From the NCBI GenBank assembly GCA_021789755.1, contig JAJYJD010000200.1, positions 1-6,570 of the forward strand: a stretch of 6,570 nucleotides of DNA, given 5' to 3'. The notes under the pieces are model-generated. The model saw only the letters and a list, made by a program, of their open reading frames with translations. It searched no databases and had not been told where the DNA came from. Shown here one piece after another: positions 5,954 through 6,570 of this stretch. The number at the start of each line of letters is the position of its first letter. The first letter of the stretch is position 1. Position numbers and translations under genes: made by a program. The stretch comes from Bacteroidota bacterium. GTDB taxonomy: Bacteria; Bacteroidota; Ignavibacteria; Kryptoniales; JAKASW01.

Positions 5954-6570
5954 TCAGGAATAACGGCGGCTCTTGAGTTTCCCTGTCTTCATGAAACCGT
6001 CATAATGGTGCATCACAAGCTGCGATTCGATCTGGTGCACCGTATCAAGCCCGACTCCCACTATGATCAGCAAACTCGTACCTCCGAAGAACGACGCAAA
6101 ACTCTGGCTGATTCCGAACCTCACCATGAACGCCGGCAGTATGGCGATGATCGCGAGGAATATCGAACCCGGAAGCGTCACCTTCGTAAGGATGTTGTCA
6201 ATGAAGTCGGCGGTATGCTGCCCGGGTCTGATACCCGGCACAAACCCGCCCTGTTTCTTCATATTATCGGCAACGTCAGTGGGGTTGAAAGCAATCGCAG
6301 TATAGAAATAAGTGAAGAAAATAATCATCAGCGCGTAAATGAACGAATACACGAATGACGTAAACGAGAAATATCCGGCAATGCTCTGCATGAACTCGTT
6401 ATTCGGAAAGAATGTCAGTATCGTCTGCGGTACGAACATTATCGACTGCGCGAAGATGATCGGCATGACACCGGCCGTGTTCACCCGGATCGGAATATAC
6501 TGGGTAACACCGCCGTACACTTTTCTCCCTACCACTCTCTTCGCGTACTGTACCGGGACTTTCCGAGTTC
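5954..6570 (-). CDS. secY: Protein translocase subunit SecY, C-terminal part
   Basis: SecY is the channel of the SecYEG translocon in the inner membrane. The visible 204 residues are the C-terminal half; the family is usually about 430-450 aa, so the 5' end lies beyond the right edge. The frame enters at the edge with RKVPVQYAKRVVGRKVYGG, a hallmark that precedes TM7. Segments near 35-51 (TM7), 68-93 (TM8), 135-150 (TM9) and 164-181 (TM10) follow, numbering visible residues. The cytoplasmic loop between TM8 and TM9 has FVPGIRPGQHTADFI, and its arginine (visible residue 114) corresponds to the SecA-contacting R357 of E. coli. A basic tail ends the protein. A GTG at 6535 is internal, not a start. 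The stop is 6 nt before map. Confidence 0.98.
   Translation of the reverse strand, partial: TRKVPVQYAKRVVGRKVYGGVTQYIPIRVNTAGVMPIIFAQSIMFVPQTILTFFPNNEFMQSIAGYFSFTSFVYSFIYALMIIFFTYFYTAIAFNPTDVADNMKKQGGFVPGIRPGQHTADFIDNILTKVTLPGSIFLAIIAILPAFMVRFGISQSFASFFGGTSLLIIVGVGLDTVHQIESQLVMHHYDGFMKTGKLKSRRYS

Noticed and set aside
5954..6535. Treating the GTG at 6535 as a start of a short SecY
   Set aside because: The preceding codons read RKVPVQYAKR, a conserved SecY stretch, so the codon is an internal valine.
1..6570. Mobile element, CRISPR, defence or biosynthetic system
   Set aside because: I found no repeats, transposase, integrase or accessory gene signatures on either strand. All genes but one are core housekeeping genes in canonical order.

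Overview
The window is almost entirely a conserved bacterial housekeeping locus: the distal end of the large ribosomal protein cluster (the spc/alpha operon region), read on the minus strand. In transcription order, from high to low coordinates, it runs secY (5' part outside the window) - map - infA - rpmJ - rpsM - rpsK - rpsD - rpoA - rplQ. A 175-bp gap follows, then engB (yihA/ysxC). A plus-strand gene for a polytopic membrane protein, truncated at its 5' end by the window edge, converges on engB from the left.

The organism is a bacterium of moderate GC content. secY followed directly by map with no adk between them, and an L17 with a charged C-terminal tail, fit the Bacteroidota/Chlorobi/Ignavibacteria (FCB) sphere. 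S4 and L36 both keep their zinc-binding cysteines. From general knowledge of the families, this argues against typical Bacteroidia, whose S4 has lost them, and is compatible with Ignavibacteria-like or neighbouring lineages. The assignment is an inference and could be wrong at phylum level.

Layout: 1-1005 (+) membrane protein of unidentified family; 1006-1070 convergent intergenic stretch with a perfect 6-bp-stem hairpin; 1071-1667 (-) engB; 1668-1842 intergenic with a possible engB promoter; 1843-6570 (-) tightly packed operon. Most gaps in the operon are 6-22 nt, map and infA overlap by 8 nt, and the only larger gap (67 nt) lies between rpsD and rpoA.

The genes form one gene-expression module. 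SecY is the translocon channel. MetAP removes the initiator methionine. IF-1 acts in initiation. L36, S13, S11, S4 and L17 are ribosomal proteins. RpoA is the RNA polymerase assembly and activator-contact subunit. EngB is a GTPase needed for large-subunit maturation. rpsM and rpsK both start at TTG behind strong Shine-Dalgarno sequences, while map and infA have no visible Shine-Dalgarno and appear to be translationally coupled to the gene before them.

I see no mobile element, CRISPR array, tRNA, rRNA or defence system. Nothing here supports a new biological system. The least explained item is the partial membrane protein at the left edge.
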